Part shown: one piece after another, positions 47,667-57,144 of the stretch
Position numbering within the stretch: position 1 is the first letter of the stretch
Layout of the letters: every line of letters starts with the position of its first letter
Assembly (NCBI RefSeq): GCF_001866005.1
Contig: NZ_MLQR01000001.1
Span: 375,455-439,454, forward strand
Source: Anaerobacillus alkalilacustris
GTDB lineage: Bacteria; Bacillota; Bacilli; Bacillales; Anaerobacillaceae
Length of the DNA: 64,000 bases
Reading direction: 5' to 3'
Made by a program: the position numbers and the translations under genes
Notes under the pieces: generated by a model
The model's input: the letters and a program-made list of their open reading frames with translations, nothing else
Told to the model about the DNA's origin: nothing
Database searches by the model: none

Positions 47667-48084
47667 TCTTCTCATCTCCTTTTGATTTTCCGTTTAGTTG
47701 CGCAAGTACATCTTTGAGCTTCTGTGGAACCGGAAGTCCAATTCTAGAGGCATTTTCGATAATACTAATCCCTTCATTCGACATATAAAAAAAGATGACT
47801 GCAGTACGTATCGCACTACCGTCACCAATTATCCGAGTGTCAATGATATGAGCAACACCGACAAGAATAAAAATAAGTATCTTTTTAAAAATGCCTCTTG
47901 CACCAATTTCGCTCGAAAGTTCCCGATTTATAATTGCAACCATAATCCCTGTGATGTAATCAACAACCACAAAGGTAATAAGAGCATATAAAAAGCCGTC
48001 AAACCCACCAAGAAACCACCCTAACCAACCACCGACTGCTGCAATCGCAATCTGCACATATATCCATAGTTCTTTAATTGGCAC
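47650..48084 (-). CDS. Phage holin
   Basis: A 144-residue membrane protein with three hydrophobic segments (about 13-45, 70-90, 92-112) and a charged tail, of the phage holin family 4 / TcdE-like type. It makes the pores that release the amidase encoded immediately downstream (17-bp overlap). Confidence 0.85.
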   Translation of the reverse strand: MPIKELWIYVQIAIAAVGGWLGWFLGGFDGFLYALITFVVVDYITGIMVAIINRELSSEIGARGIFKKILIFILVGVAHIIDTRIIGDGSAIRTAVIFFYMSNEGISIIENASRIGLPVPQKLKDVLAQLNGKSKGDEKNEPKN

Positions 48085-48123
48085 GTTACCTCCCCACTCT
48101 CTTTTAAGTTATATCTATAAAAA

Positions 48124-48158
48124 AGACGCCTGTGACTAAGGTAGGCCACTAAGCGTCT
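48124..48158 (-). terminator. Hairpin between tail-fibre gene and holin gene
   Basis: Stem AGACGC / GCGTCT with a 23-base loop followed by TTTTTTAT on the minus strand, 12 bp past the stop at 48170. It probably ends the structural operon, with a separate start for the lysis genes. Confidence 0.5.
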
Positions 48159-48169
48159 GAGATTTCTAT

Positions 48170-49225
48170 TTAATACGGCGCATAATAAACAAAGCCACTC
48201 GCCTTCACATAAAAACCATCTCCTGGAACATAAATTGCTCCACCAAAAGTATCATAAGTCGTTGTCGTGAACCCCGGTTGTTCTACTCCTTCCCAAGTCA
48301 CTCCATCATCTGATACATAAAGCATGCTTTCATTAAAAAGAGCAAACTTCCCCCAAGCTTCCATCCAGATGATATTCTGTGGGTTAGCGATACGGTTATC
48401 AGCAAGATCACCAACATGGGAAAGGTTGGTTTCTGTTAATTGGGTCGCACTATCATTCAACACACAAAGCCTTACATGGTAAGTGTTATTCACATATCGC
48501 CATCTCATCACAAACAGTTTTCCATTAACAGAACGGATAAACATATAACGACTGTTGTAACTATCTTCTGGTATTGTTGTGTTCCATAATGTTGGACTAG
48601 AAGAACTGGCTGCTGCAATAGAACGATCTCCCCCAACTACACCGACGAATTGCCCTTTATGAGTAGTAAGATATCTAAAGATAGGAACACCGCCTCCACT
48701 TGCTAGTGGCCATTCCGTTCTTTCAGTTAAAGAATCAAAACTGTAGTATATTGGGGTTTGATTGTACCACCAACTAACAACCCCGCTGCCTCTACTAACA
48801 TCATAAGCACCAGTTGTCATCGCATTTTGTGCACCCACACAGTATCCAGCATTATGCCATGTGATGCCGTCAAAGGAAGCGATGATGTTTGCAAAGCCTG
48901 TGATTTTGGCTAAGAACACGCCACCACCAGCATAAAGGATCTCCGGTTCACCGTGTGCCCACCAAGATACATCTACCACCGTCCATTGCTTCGTGGTTTT
49001 ATTGTAGTAAGACATATATGGTGTTTTTGCATAATACACAGCGATTTGTACATTCCCGTTGTCGTGGACGTTTATTTGTCTTTCGCTTCCATATTGACTG
49101 TAACCAAAATCGTAATAATATTTCCTTTGCCAGTTCAAGGTAGGGATGGGTAAAACAATTTCACCTCTGCCACCAAAGGCAGTCCAGATCGCTAATGTAT
49201 TATTGAAATTTCGATCATAACTCAT
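48170..49225 (-). CDS. Phage tail-tip / receptor-binding protein, propeller-like
   Basis: A 351-residue protein rich in aromatic residues and beta strands, with repeated motifs of the SxDGxTW type (SFDGITWHNAG, VSDDGVTWEGVEQPG) that occur in BNR/propeller proteins. Lying between the tail endopeptidase-like gene and the holin, it is the likely host-binding or tail-fibre protein. The exact fold is inferred. Confidence 0.65.
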   Translation of the reverse strand: MSYDRNFNNTLAIWTAFGGRGEIVLPIPTLNWQRKYYYDFGYSQYGSERQINVHDNGNVQIAVYYAKTPYMSYYNKTTKQWTVVDVSWWAHGEPEILYAGGGVFLAKITGFANIIASFDGITWHNAGYCVGAQNAMTTGAYDVSRGSGVVSWWYNQTPIYYSFDSLTERTEWPLASGGGVPIFRYLTTHKGQFVGVVGGDRSIAAASSSSPTLWNTTIPEDSYNSRYMFIRSVNGKLFVMRWRYVNNTYHVRLCVLNDSATQLTETNLSHVGDLADNRIANPQNIIWMEAWGKFALFNESMLYVSDDGVTWEGVEQPGFTTTTYDTFGGAIYVPGDGFYVKASGFVYYAPY

Positions 49226-49229
49226 GAAA

Positions 49230-50387
49230 CTATCCTCCCTCTACCTTATCAATCGCAGTAATCCTTCCACTGCTATCTGTCGTATAATTGTAATTCGCTG
49301 TAGTCCCATCCACATAAGTAATCTCAAATCTCGTTGCATCAACTAGTAAACTAGAGACTTCTTTTAACAGTAATTCCGAAAAAATATCTTCGAGTGTAAT
49401 CGACGTAATTCTTCCGTTACTGTCCACAGTGTAGCTGTACTCGGCATGGTACTGATGGGTATCTCCTTTTTCCACTTCATAAGTGACGTTAATCGAATTC
49501 GAATCAACAGTCAGGCTTTTCACAATCGTATAAGAAATGCCGAGCTGATTCACTTGATATTGAAGGCCATCGACAGAACTACCGACCTGAGTGATTGATG
49601 ATTCGAATGTACTCATTGAGCTTTCAAGCCTGTAAAACGTATCAGAAATGCTCGGCCTGAACCTTCCAACTTCCACACGAATGTTATACCGGTAAAAAGG
49701 ATTGTATTCTAATGAAATAATTCTCGTTTTCACATTAATTCCAAGCGGTTTAAAGACAATATGTACATTGTCACCAACGGATAAGTTCAACAATTTAAAG
49801 AAAGAAATATCATAGGAAGAGGCATTTTCCCTTGAGTCATAAGAAACGGAAACATTCGTTACGTTCTTTGAATCCATAACTGCTTTATGTTCCAAACTTC
49901 CTCGATGTTTCCTTATGTTTATTTGATAACCATCGTACTCAATCTCCCCACCTAATAGAGCAATGAACTGCATCAAGGCCGCCCGTCTTCTAACCAATTG
50001 GTTGATTTTCATATTGATAGTATTTATAAATTCAACCGTCCCTACTGAAAAAGGAGTGCCTTCTAGTAGCAACCCCAACCCTTCAGCTGGATCTCCTGAA
50101 AAATCAAACTCATCAATTTGGTACCGATCATCATTTAAGGTGTAGGATACATGCTCACAAGTAACTGAACATATTGGTAGACTACCTTGAATCGACTTAT
50201 TAATTTGTACAATTTCAAAGAACTGCCCATTAATCTTGGCCAGCTGTTTTGTTTTTAAGGCAAGGGCAGATTTAGCTAGTACCGTAAAAGATAGAGTAAA
50301 CTCCCCTTCGAGCGTTTCTCGGAGATTAGCAGTCATAACTTTCTTCACGGTTTGGATCATGGTGTTTCCTGCATAAATTTCAATCAT
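49230..50387 (-). CDS. Phage tail-associated (Tal-like) protein
   Basis: A 385-residue protein. The N-terminal ~270 residues resemble the phage minor structural protein/tail endopeptidase domain (ELSFTVLAKSA-type start, ICSVTCEHVSYTLND, GGEIEYDGYQINI, VGDNVHIVFKPLGINVKTRI), followed by a short beta-rich tail with two similar SNGRITSI / SSGRITAI units. It forms the tail tip. It follows the tape-measure gene by 27 bp; no separate distal tail protein (Dit) gene is seen between them. Confidence 0.8.
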   Translation of the reverse strand: MIEIYAGNTMIQTVKKVMTANLRETLEGEFTLSFTVLAKSALALKTKQLAKINGQFFEIVQINKSIQGSLPICSVTCEHVSYTLNDDRYQIDEFDFSGDPAEGLGLLLEGTPFSVGTVEFINTINMKINQLVRRRAALMQFIALLGGEIEYDGYQINIRKHRGSLEHKAVMDSKNVTNVSVSYDSRENASSYDISFFKLLNLSVGDNVHIVFKPLGINVKTRIISLEYNPFYRYNIRVEVGRFRPSISDTFYRLESSMSTFESSITQVGSSVDGLQYQVNQLGISYTIVKSLTVDSNSINVTYEVEKGDTHQYHAEYSYTVDSNGRITSITLEDIFSELLLKEVSSLLVDATRFEITYVDGTTANYNYTTDSSGRITAIDKVEGG

Positions 50388-50414
50388 TGCTCATCTGCCC
50401 TCCCTTCAAAACTG

Positions 50415-52688
50415 CTATGATTTAGCCACTCCTAAATTTCTAATGGTTACGGTGTTTTGGTTCCATTGGAGCTGTGCAATGACTCGAGTTAACAGTGTTC
50501 CATCAATAGTCAAAGGAATGGTTACATCTAATAAAGAGCCGTTCGGTCCTTTTGCAGTCGCTCCAATTTCACTATTCAGGTCAAGGTCAAAATCAGTCGG
50601 GATGGCACCTTCCATGTCTTTTTCCACATCTCTCATCGCACTAGAAAAACCTTCACCAATCCCTTCACCCATGTTCTCACCTATGCCAGCAAAGACTCTT
50701 GAAGGAGAACGAATACCAAGGACGCCTTTCACATTGCTGACAATCCCACCGACAAATCCACCAATCTTATCTTTGATCCAACCAATCATGGAAGCAATTC
50801 CGTTCCACAGGCCTCGAACGATATCACGACCAATAGCCCCGATGGATACAACCGCTTTGCCTAATCCGACCAGGAGAGCGGAAATGACTTGTGGCAATTG
50901 AGCGACAAGTTGAGGAATGGCTTGAATAATTCCAGCTGCCAATTGGATAATCAACTTCACACCCATCTCAACGATCTTTGGTAGATTACTAGTAATAAAA
51001 TTGATAAGCGTTAAAATAATCGTTGGTAAAGCTTGAACAAGTCTGGGCAGTGCATTAATTAACCCTAACGCCAACCCTTCAATGATTTTAAAAGCTGCAT
51101 CAAGTACCTTATCCAAATTGCCTATGATCGTATTTACAATGACCATAATCGTTTCTACGATGACCGGAATCAGTTCAGGTATCGCTTCTCCAATCCCTTC
51201 TGCCAATGTAACAACCATTACTAGTGCTGCTTCCACTAATGAAGGTAAATTTTCGACGATGCCATTAACGAGAGCAAGCACCAGCTGAAGGGCTCCTTCT
51301 GTGACCTGAGGCAGCGCTTCGATAATGCCGCCCACCAAAGTCATAATGATATCTGTTGCAGCAGTAATTAACGTCGGTAAATTCTCAATAATTCCATTCA
51401 CTAGGGCCATTACTAGATCTGGAGCCACTTCTGCAATCGCTGAAATCAACCCTGTCACAACATCAAGTATTCGAGGAAGTATCACTCCAATCTGCTGGAC
51501 GGTTTCCTCTGCTCCTTGTTTTAGCTTTTCTGAAGCATCTTCTTGTCCCGTAATAAGACCCGTTAAACCATCAAGAATCATCGTAAATCCTGGCAGTAAT
51601 TCTGAAGCAATATTGTTCTTTACCGCTTGGAAAGTTCTCGTGAAGTTATCCATCGCATCGGTATATTCGACTGCTGCATTTACCGCATCTTCACTCATGA
51701 CAAGACCAAGTTCATGAGCTTTTTGCCTTAGCTCATCCGTACCTTCTGCTGTCTGATTGAGTAGTGCAGATAATTCTACAGAAGAACTCCCGAGTAGATC
51801 ATTGGCTACTGCTGCTCTTTCACTTTCATTCGTCATCCCTTGAAGACCACGAACAGTCATTTCAAAGATTTCTTCCCGGCTTTTCCCTTGTAGATCATCC
51901 ATGGAAATGCCTAACCGTTCAAACCTTTTAGCCGCAGAATCACTTCCGTTAATCGCATCATCGACCGTATTATTGAGTTTCTTCATACCGTTATCTAACG
52001 TATCGATACTGGCACCATTTTGAGATAAAACGTAATCCCATTCTTGATAAGCCTCTTTGGAAAAACCGACCCTTTGACTCGCTTTGTCAATTTCATCACC
52101 TGCTGCGGCAGCATCATTGGCCATATCATATAACTTCTTTCCTGCTGTAATTGCAGCCGTACCAATGGCAGCCATGGCTACACCAATTCCAACCGCTACT
52201 CCTTTTACGATGGAGCCTAGTTTTTCAAATTTACTACCTGCATCATCTGCAGTATCTGCTGCATCGCTGATATCATCACCAAACTTCTCTGCTTCATCTC
52301 CAGCTTCATCAAAACCATCACTCGCTGCTTCTAACGCTCGGTTATTTTCCTCTAACTCACTTTCCATCCCATTCAAAGCAGCTTTCGCATTGTTCAACTG
52401 AATTTGCCAAGCTTGAGTCCGTCTATCATTTTCACCAAAGGAAGAGGCCGCATTTGCTAGAGCTTTTTCCAGCATGCCAACTTTATCTTTCTGGGCATCA
52501 ATCTCTTTATTAAGTACTGCGTTTCTCGCCGTGACTGCCTGAACCGATTTATCCTGCTTATCAAATTGAGAGCTAACGAGTTTCATTTCACTGCCTAGTA
52601 CTTTAAAGTTACGATTAATATCCCTTAAGGCATTTTTAAACTCCTTCTCTCCCTCAACACCAATCTTTAGACCAAAATTATCAGACAC
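50415..52688 (-). CDS. Phage tail tape measure protein
   Basis: A 757-residue protein: coiled coil (about 1-150), a hydrophobic Ala/Gly/Val-rich segment near 160-185, a helical TMP core with conserved FSKEAYQEWDYVLSQNG, and a long hydrophobic repetitive stretch (about 380-640) of repeating LVNGIIENLPTLI-type 20-odd-residue units. It sets tail length and lines the tube. GTG start at 52688 with AGGAGG seven bases upstream. Confidence 0.93.
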   Translation of the reverse strand: MSDNFGLKIGVEGEKEFKNALRDINRNFKVLGSEMKLVSSQFDKQDKSVQAVTARNAVLNKEIDAQKDKVGMLEKALANAASSFGENDRRTQAWQIQLNNAKAALNGMESELEENNRALEAASDGFDEAGDEAEKFGDDISDAADTADDAGSKFEKLGSIVKGVAVGIGVAMAAIGTAAITAGKKLYDMANDAAAAGDEIDKASQRVGFSKEAYQEWDYVLSQNGASIDTLDNGMKKLNNTVDDAINGSDSAAKRFERLGISMDDLQGKSREEIFEMTVRGLQGMTNESERAAVANDLLGSSSVELSALLNQTAEGTDELRQKAHELGLVMSEDAVNAAVEYTDAMDNFTRTFQAVKNNIASELLPGFTMILDGLTGLITGQEDASEKLKQGAEETVQQIGVILPRILDVVTGLISAIAEVAPDLVMALVNGIIENLPTLITAATDIIMTLVGGIIEALPQVTEGALQLVLALVNGIVENLPSLVEAALVMVVTLAEGIGEAIPELIPVIVETIMVIVNTIIGNLDKVLDAAFKIIEGLALGLINALPRLVQALPTIILTLINFITSNLPKIVEMGVKLIIQLAAGIIQAIPQLVAQLPQVISALLVGLGKAVVSIGAIGRDIVRGLWNGIASMIGWIKDKIGGFVGGIVSNVKGVLGIRSPSRVFAGIGENMGEGIGEGFSSAMRDVEKDMEGAIPTDFDLDLNSEIGATAKGPNGSLLDVTIPLTIDGTLLTRVIAQLQWNQNTVTIRNLGVAKS

Positions 52689-52743
52689 ATTTCCACCTCC
52701 TCTCTTTTAGGCATAAAAAAATACACTCCTCAGAGTGCTATCA

Positions 52744-52952
52744 TTAGATCCCCATCGGAATTACATCATCTATTGAAACTTCTTTCTTCGGTTGAGCGAT
52801 CCCAGTAAACTGCTTGTGGCATTCCCATAAATCCAGCAAATATCCAAAAGGTGTGAGCCAGACTTCTTCTTCCCTACGGTTTAAATGGGCCGTACCATAA
52901 TAAATAAGTCGGATAAACAATTCTTCATCGCTTACCCGACTTCCACGTTTTT
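52744..52952 (-). CDS. Tail assembly chaperone, frameshift extension (gpGT type)
   Basis: A minus-strand frame without its own start reads SDEELFIRLIYYGTAHLNR and ends IDDVIPMGI-stop at 52744. It is in the -1 frame relative to the preceding chaperone gene and continuous with it through the slippery site A AAA AAC at 52947-52953. It gives a fusion of about 200 residues, the gpG/gpGT arrangement of long-tailed phages. Confidence 0.8.
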
Positions 52953-53357
52953 TACTGGTTCACTCTCGATGTGCCGTTTTGTACCTTTCATCATACTGAC
53001 CATGATCGCATTTTTGTATTCGGCTAATTCAAAAGGTGTTGTTAACAGTTCGACTTCATCTTCTTGTAACAACTCTTTCTTGTCGTTCTTGTTTCTAATG
53101 TTATGGATAAGGATAGATTGGTTCGCGAGTAATGTTACAAGCCAGACGACCTCATCCAGGGCCAGTTCAAAATCCTTACTCTCCATGAGCTTTGTTCCGA
53201 GATTCTCCAATCCACCATATCGTTTCGCTATTTCCTTTGTTGCTTTCGTCGTAAGAATTAGCTTATATTTCTCTCCACCAATTTCAATAGCTGCACTTCT
53301 TTCACCCGCTACTTCGTCGAGATCTAGAGGCTTCGGTTCTACATTTTCATTCGTCAT
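52932..53357 (-). CDS. Tail assembly chaperone (gpG-like)
   Basis: A 141-residue protein lying between the major tail protein and tape measure genes, where siphophages encode their tail chaperone. It includes KLILTTKATKEIAKRYGGLENL and a leucine-rich middle. It normally stops at 52932; a -1 slip at 52947-52953 yields the longer form. Both should coat the tape measure before tail-tube polymerisation. Confidence 0.85.
   Translation of the reverse strand: MTNENVEPKPLDLDEVAGERSAAIEIGGEKYKLILTTKATKEIAKRYGGLENLGTKLMESKDFELALDEVVWLVTLLANQSILIHNIRNKNDKKELLQEDEVELLTTPFELAEYKNAIMVSMMKGTKRHIESEPVKNVEVG
52947..52953 (-). promoter_or_regulatory. Programmed -1 frameshift site A AAA AAC
   Basis: In the chaperone frame the codons read GTA AAA AAC, so the heptamer A AAA AAC is in the correct X XXY YYZ register. 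It lies five codons before the zero-frame stop, and the -1 frame then stays open for 69 codons. Confidence 0.8.
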
Positions 53358-53381
53358 TTTTCATCGTCCTTCCTATAACTC

Positions 53382-54263
53382 TTAAGATACATTAACAATA
53401 GCCACATCCGTTTTAACATCTGTTGCACCAACGGAGCTTAGTACACAATAGTAATAATATGTTCCAGCAAGTAGGTCAGTTGGAATGTTAAAGCTTGCGG
53501 AAGTTTCTCCATTACTAACCGTTCCCCCAACCGTGCTATCAGTCGTGTTTTCATACCACTGATAAGTGATTGGATGACTTGTATTCACACTTGCTACAAC
53601 TGAAAGACTACCGGAAATATCTCCTTCCACTACTTCCGTCAGCTCAGCTGGCTGGGTCGTAATGGTGATCACCGGTTCCACGGGAGTAAAGTCCGGTTCA
53701 TACACTTTGTTAAACCATTCTGTAATCGTTGATGTCGCTACACCTGAATCCCCTTCTGTTACTTCTGCCTTCCATGGGTGTTTGCTTTCTCCGTCTAATT
53801 TATTTCGTCTAAATACAGTCCCTTCAATGGTTGGACTACTAAACGTGATCGATTCTCCTTTGGTCGCCAAGCTCGTCGTAGGGATACTGAAGATGACACG
53901 ATACAACCAGAAGTAGCGATATCGTCCATTTGATTTCTTCGCACGAAACCCTATGGCCACAGGTTTTCCTCCATCTTCACTTCTTGAAACGACGACATTA
54001 TTACTATCAATCTTACATCCTGTTAAATCTTGAGCTGCTAGTGGTCCAATGTCATCAATACCCAAATTTAAAGTCCCACTTTGAAATTCCTTTACAATCT
54101 CAGACGCCCCATCATCGGCATATAGAATGGCTTCTATCAGCTCAACACTTAGTTCAGCTGTCATTGCCTTTGCTAGAACCTTTGGAGTTCCGTAACTCTC
54201 AATGCCATTTTCATCTTCCGTAATGTTGGCATAATATAAACGGTCAAGTCCTATCGTTGCCAT
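53382..54263 (-). CDS. Major tail protein with Ig-like domain
   Basis: A 293-residue protein. The N-terminal ~200 residues are of the phi13/TP901-type major tail protein (GLDRLYYANITEDENGIESY, LSVELIEAILYADDGASEIV). The C-terminal ~85 residues form an immunoglobulin-like domain (ITYQWYENT) that decorates the tail and may bind cell-surface glycans. Confidence 0.9.
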   Translation of the reverse strand: MATIGLDRLYYANITEDENGIESYGTPKVLAKAMTAELSVELIEAILYADDGASEIVKEFQSGTLNLGIDDIGPLAAQDLTGCKIDSNNVVVSRSEDGGKPVAIGFRAKKSNGRYRYFWLYRVIFSIPTTSLATKGESITFSSPTIEGTVFRRNKLDGESKHPWKAEVTEGDSGVATSTITEWFNKVYEPDFTPVEPVITITTQPAELTEVVEGDISGSLSVVASVNTSHPITYQWYENTTDSTVGGTVSNGETSASFNIPTDLLAGTYYYYCVLSSVGATDVKTDVAIVNVS

Positions 54264-54607
54264 TAATTCTCCTCCATTTCATATTCTTTCATTACGTCTA
54301 TAGCATAATGATGATATTTTGTTTCATTTTCGAACCCGATGTATCGCCTATCAGTGATTGTGATCTCTTTCTGTAGCAGTATTTTAGTCAGCTGCTTTTT
54401 GATAGGCAAATAGTTCTTCTTTGAAAACACAGAAATTCTTACTTCTTCAATAACAGAATGAGCTTGATTATCCGCAAATAAATCAAACCTATCAGAGAGG
54501 GGCGTGAGGACCATGTATTCATCTGGAGGTAAACCAGAAAAGTAACCTGTTTCGATAGGAATGTTCATAGGATGAATAATGGAATTTAACTCTGCTAATA
54601 GCTTCAT
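54263..54607 (-). CDS. Tail terminator / neck protein
   Basis: A 114-residue alpha/beta protein in the position of the tail terminator, between HK97 gp10-like and major tail genes. Contains PPDEYMVLTPLSDRFDLFAD and EEVRISVFSK. Overlaps the preceding gene by 4 bp. Confidence 0.65.
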   Translation of the reverse strand: MKLLAELNSIIHPMNIPIETGYFSGLPPDEYMVLTPLSDRFDLFADNQAHSVIEEVRISVFSKKNYLPIKKQLTKILLQKEITITDRRYIGFENETKYHHYAIDVMKEYEMEEN

Positions 54608-55038
54608 AGTTTATCAATCTCCTTATCCAGTGCCTCTTTCATCGCTTCAATGCAAGCTTTTCTTGTCGCTGATTTTGTTGGTTTTAGCCATGGTTTAGGT
54701 GGCTGACCCGCTTTCCCATACTCCATGACCGCTGCTTTTAAGGCGTTGGATACACCTTTGCTATCTTTGGTGGTTGGAATTCCAACACGCAGGTTCCAAT
54801 TTCCTTTATAGTCTTGGACAGGCTTTGTCGTTTCTAAGGACGCAATGAGTTCACCCGTACTCTCAGAGGGATTTTTCGTTCCAACCCCTATCCTTGCAGC
54901 CAGATTACTCTTCGCTTTTTTGACAATAGGTTCTGTACCCGCTTGCAGGACTTCAGGGACAATCCGATCAAATTGGTTATTAAGCTTAGATAGCTTTTCT
55001 AAAAAGTCATCCGGCATTTTAAAAGTTGCTCGTGCCAT
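54604..55038 (-). CDS. HK97 gp10-like tail completion protein
   Basis: A 144-residue protein with the gp10-family features: an N-terminal helix, EPIVKKAKSNLAARIGVGTK, VMEYGKAGQPPKPWLKPT and a C-terminal helix. It joins head and tail. Four-base overlap with the next gene. Confidence 0.85.
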   Translation of the reverse strand: MARATFKMPDDFLEKLSKLNNQFDRIVPEVLQAGTEPIVKKAKSNLAARIGVGTKNPSESTGELIASLETTKPVQDYKGNWNLRVGIPTTKDSKGVSNALKAAVMEYGKAGQPPKPWLKPTKSATRKACIEAMKEALDKEIDKL

Positions 55039-55042
55039 CCCC

Positions 55043-55378
55043 TCACCCCTTTGAACTTACAATTTTTTCTGCTAACACTTCGAGATACATTCCTCTTTCC
55101 TTCAAATCCTCAACACTTAAAATGTTATATCGTTCCCCTCGACAAATAATCTTTAAAAACGTTGTGACCTTAAAACCATGAGGTTTTCTAAAGCGAAAAA
55201 GAGAAGTGGCCGTTGAAAAACTTGCCCGATTCTTCCATGCCTCATTCCCATGTCGGTCTTCTTTATAAGCACGGATTGAAGCAATTACACTCTCCTGATC
55301 AGTTGCAAAACCGTCTTTATCTTTAATGGACTGTGTTTGAATGATGTCTATCAGCGTTCTCATTTTTCCAAAACTCAT
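55043..55378 (-). CDS. Head closure / head-tail adaptor protein
   Basis: A 111-residue SPP1 gp16-type adaptor: RTLIDIIQTQSIKDKDGF at the start and ATSLFRFRKPHGFKVTTF in the beta-barrel. Overlaps the connector gene by 4 bp. Confidence 0.82.
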   Translation of the reverse strand: MSFGKMRTLIDIIQTQSIKDKDGFATDQESVIASIRAYKEDRHGNEAWKNRASFSTATSLFRFRKPHGFKVTTFLKIICRGERYNILSVEDLKERGMYLEVLAEKIVSSKG

Positions 55379-55689
55379 ATAACCACTTCCCGATTTAGCC
55401 TAAGAAGCATGTTTACAACTTGCCATACTTGCTGACTGGCCTCTACCTTATCTGCAAAAAAGCCACCAGTGCTACCGTCCCGACTTTCATAAAAGTGAGA
55501 CGATAGCATGATGACCGCTTGTTCTGTCGTTGGGTGCATTGGATTTTCTCCATAGTATCCATCCGCTTTCTTTTGATAACTCTCTGCATAAGAGGTCGCA
55601 GCAGCAATGAAACCAAGTAGTAAATCATCATCCTCGTTGTGGGTTAAAATCAGGTTGCTTTTCACCCTAACCAATAGTGCTTCCATCAC
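55375..55689 (-). CDS. Head-tail connector protein (gp6-like)
   Basis: A 104-residue helical protein of the phage gp6/YqbG-like connector family (LLVRVKSNLILTHNEDDDLL, AATSYAESYQ, QAVIMLSSHFYESRDG). It attaches below the portal. Confidence 0.82.
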   Translation of the reverse strand: MMEALLVRVKSNLILTHNEDDDLLLGFIAAATSYAESYQKKADGYYGENPMHPTTEQAVIMLSSHFYESRDGSTGGFFADKVEASQQVWQVVNMLLRLNREVVI

Positions 55690-55701
55690 TGCCCCTCCTT
55701 A

Positions 55702-55923
55702 TTATTCGCTTGCCATTAGACCCGATTCCTTGAGCTTGGTTAATAGAGCATTAAAATCAGCCACGAGACCTTCCACATCTGTTGCTGTACTATCCACTTG
55801 ATTCACCGCCGGGCTTACTTCTACACCAGCAAAGGTCAGTTTTCCATCTTCGGTTATATCAAGCGTTCCTCCAATAACGGTTCGTTCTCCACCTTGTTCT
55901 GTATAATTCTTGACGTTACTCAT
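55702..55923 (-). CDS. Head fibre-like protein
   Basis: A 73-residue protein with GGTLDITEDGKLTFAGVEV and ATDVEGLVADFNALLTKLK. This pattern occurs in small phage 'head fibre' proteins encoded just after the capsid gene. Assignment by pattern and position. Confidence 0.6.
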   Translation of the reverse strand: MSNVKNYTEQGGERTVIGGTLDITEDGKLTFAGVEVSPAVNQVDSTATDVEGLVADFNALLTKLKESGLMASE

Positions 55924-55939
55924 TTCTTCTCACCTACCT

Positions 55940-57130
55940 TTATTTTTGCTGAAGTACTTTAATGGCTTCAGGAAGGATTAATTTTCCGTCTACACGTTGG
56001 CTTCCTTTAAATCCAACTTGTCCCGTTGCAGCGTACAATTCGTTTAAGCGTTGGAACGAACGGCCTTGTCGATCTGCAACCCAGTAGTAACCAAAGTCAC
56101 CAAAAGCGATCGTCTTCGCACCAGTAGCAACTGTTGGTACATACGCTGATGTTTTCACTGGACGATTTAAAATCGTATCTGGTTGTCCAGCTTGAATAGA
56201 AGGTTGCCATAAATATTGCCCGTTTCCGTCTTTTAGCTTACGAATCAGTTTCACGGTCGCATCGTTCATGACAAAGACTGCATTTTTACGATATGGCGAG
56301 CGTAGAGAATAGAATAAGTCCATAATCTCATCAACAGAAACAGCCGTTGCAGATGATGCTGTAATGCCAAGTTCTGCCCCACCTGTGGCATTAAAAATGC
56401 CAGTCGGCTTTCCGGTACCATCTCCCACGAAGAATGCTTCTTCCTCTTTGGCACCAATCCGTCTGGCAAATTCTTTGGCAATATACGCTTGTAAATTAAA
56501 CACACTGTCGTTTAATAGTTCTTCAGATACTTTAATCATGGTGGCTAGCTTATAAGCACCAATTGAAACTTGACCAAAGCTGTCATCTGACTCTGGAATA
56601 AGCCCTTCTTCATCGACCCAAGAAGCTGTTCCTTTTGAAGCAACCACTGGAATTTTGCGATCACCCGAAGAAGTGGTAATGACCTTGGCGAGCGTTCGGA
56701 AAATATTTTCTTCTTCTAACGCTTCAATGAGTGTACGTTCAAATTCATCTGGTGCTAAATAACCTCCCTCAGAATCCGTACCAACCTTTAAGGCGTTTTG
56801 AACATCGAAGTTGCTTTTGTTTCGCATCGACTTCCAGAAGGCATCTTTGTACTCATCCGTTGCTCGTCCTGTTTTATGCTCGCCAGTCCCAGTAGGTTTT
56901 GACGTAATCGGCTGGTTAATTGGCTTTGATAGCTCAAAGTCTATTGCTTGTTGTCGTTCCAATCGGTCGATTTCCTTCCCAAGATTGACGACCTCTTCTT
57001 CCATCTTTTCATAAGTGGATGTATCTTCAGCTGAGAGTAGACCATCTTTTCCTCTTTTGGAATCAAGAAAAACCTTAGCTCCTTCCCATGCTTTTGCTCT
57101 TTTTTCACGAAGCTCTAATACTTTACTCAT
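55940..57130 (-). CDS. HK97-family major capsid protein
   Basis: A 396-residue protein: coiled-coil delta/scaffold domain (about 1-105, LREKRAKAWEGAKVFLD) removed on maturation, then the HK97 fold (TLIEALEEENIFRTLAKVI, EELLNDSVFNLQAYIAKEF, FVGDGTGKPTGIFN). The upstream ClpP-like protease should cleave the N-terminus. Confidence 0.95.
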   Translation of the reverse strand: MSKVLELREKRAKAWEGAKVFLDSKRGKDGLLSAEDTSTYEKMEEEVVNLGKEIDRLERQQAIDFELSKPINQPITSKPTGTGEHKTGRATDEYKDAFWKSMRNKSNFDVQNALKVGTDSEGGYLAPDEFERTLIEALEEENIFRTLAKVITTSSGDRKIPVVASKGTASWVDEEGLIPESDDSFGQVSIGAYKLATMIKVSEELLNDSVFNLQAYIAKEFARRIGAKEEEAFFVGDGTGKPTGIFNATGGAELGITASSATAVSVDEIMDLFYSLRSPYRKNAVFVMNDATVKLIRKLKDGNGQYLWQPSIQAGQPDTILNRPVKTSAYVPTVATGAKTIAFGDFGYYWVADRQGRSFQRLNELYAATGQVGFKGSQRVDGKLILPEAIKVLQQK

Positions 57131-57144
57131 TCAAATCTCCTCCT

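Noticed and set aside
50443..52401. Several long plus-strand frames opposite the tape measure gene (up to 152 codons)
   Set aside because: Antisense shadows produced by the Ala/Val/Leu-rich codon pattern of the tape measure protein.
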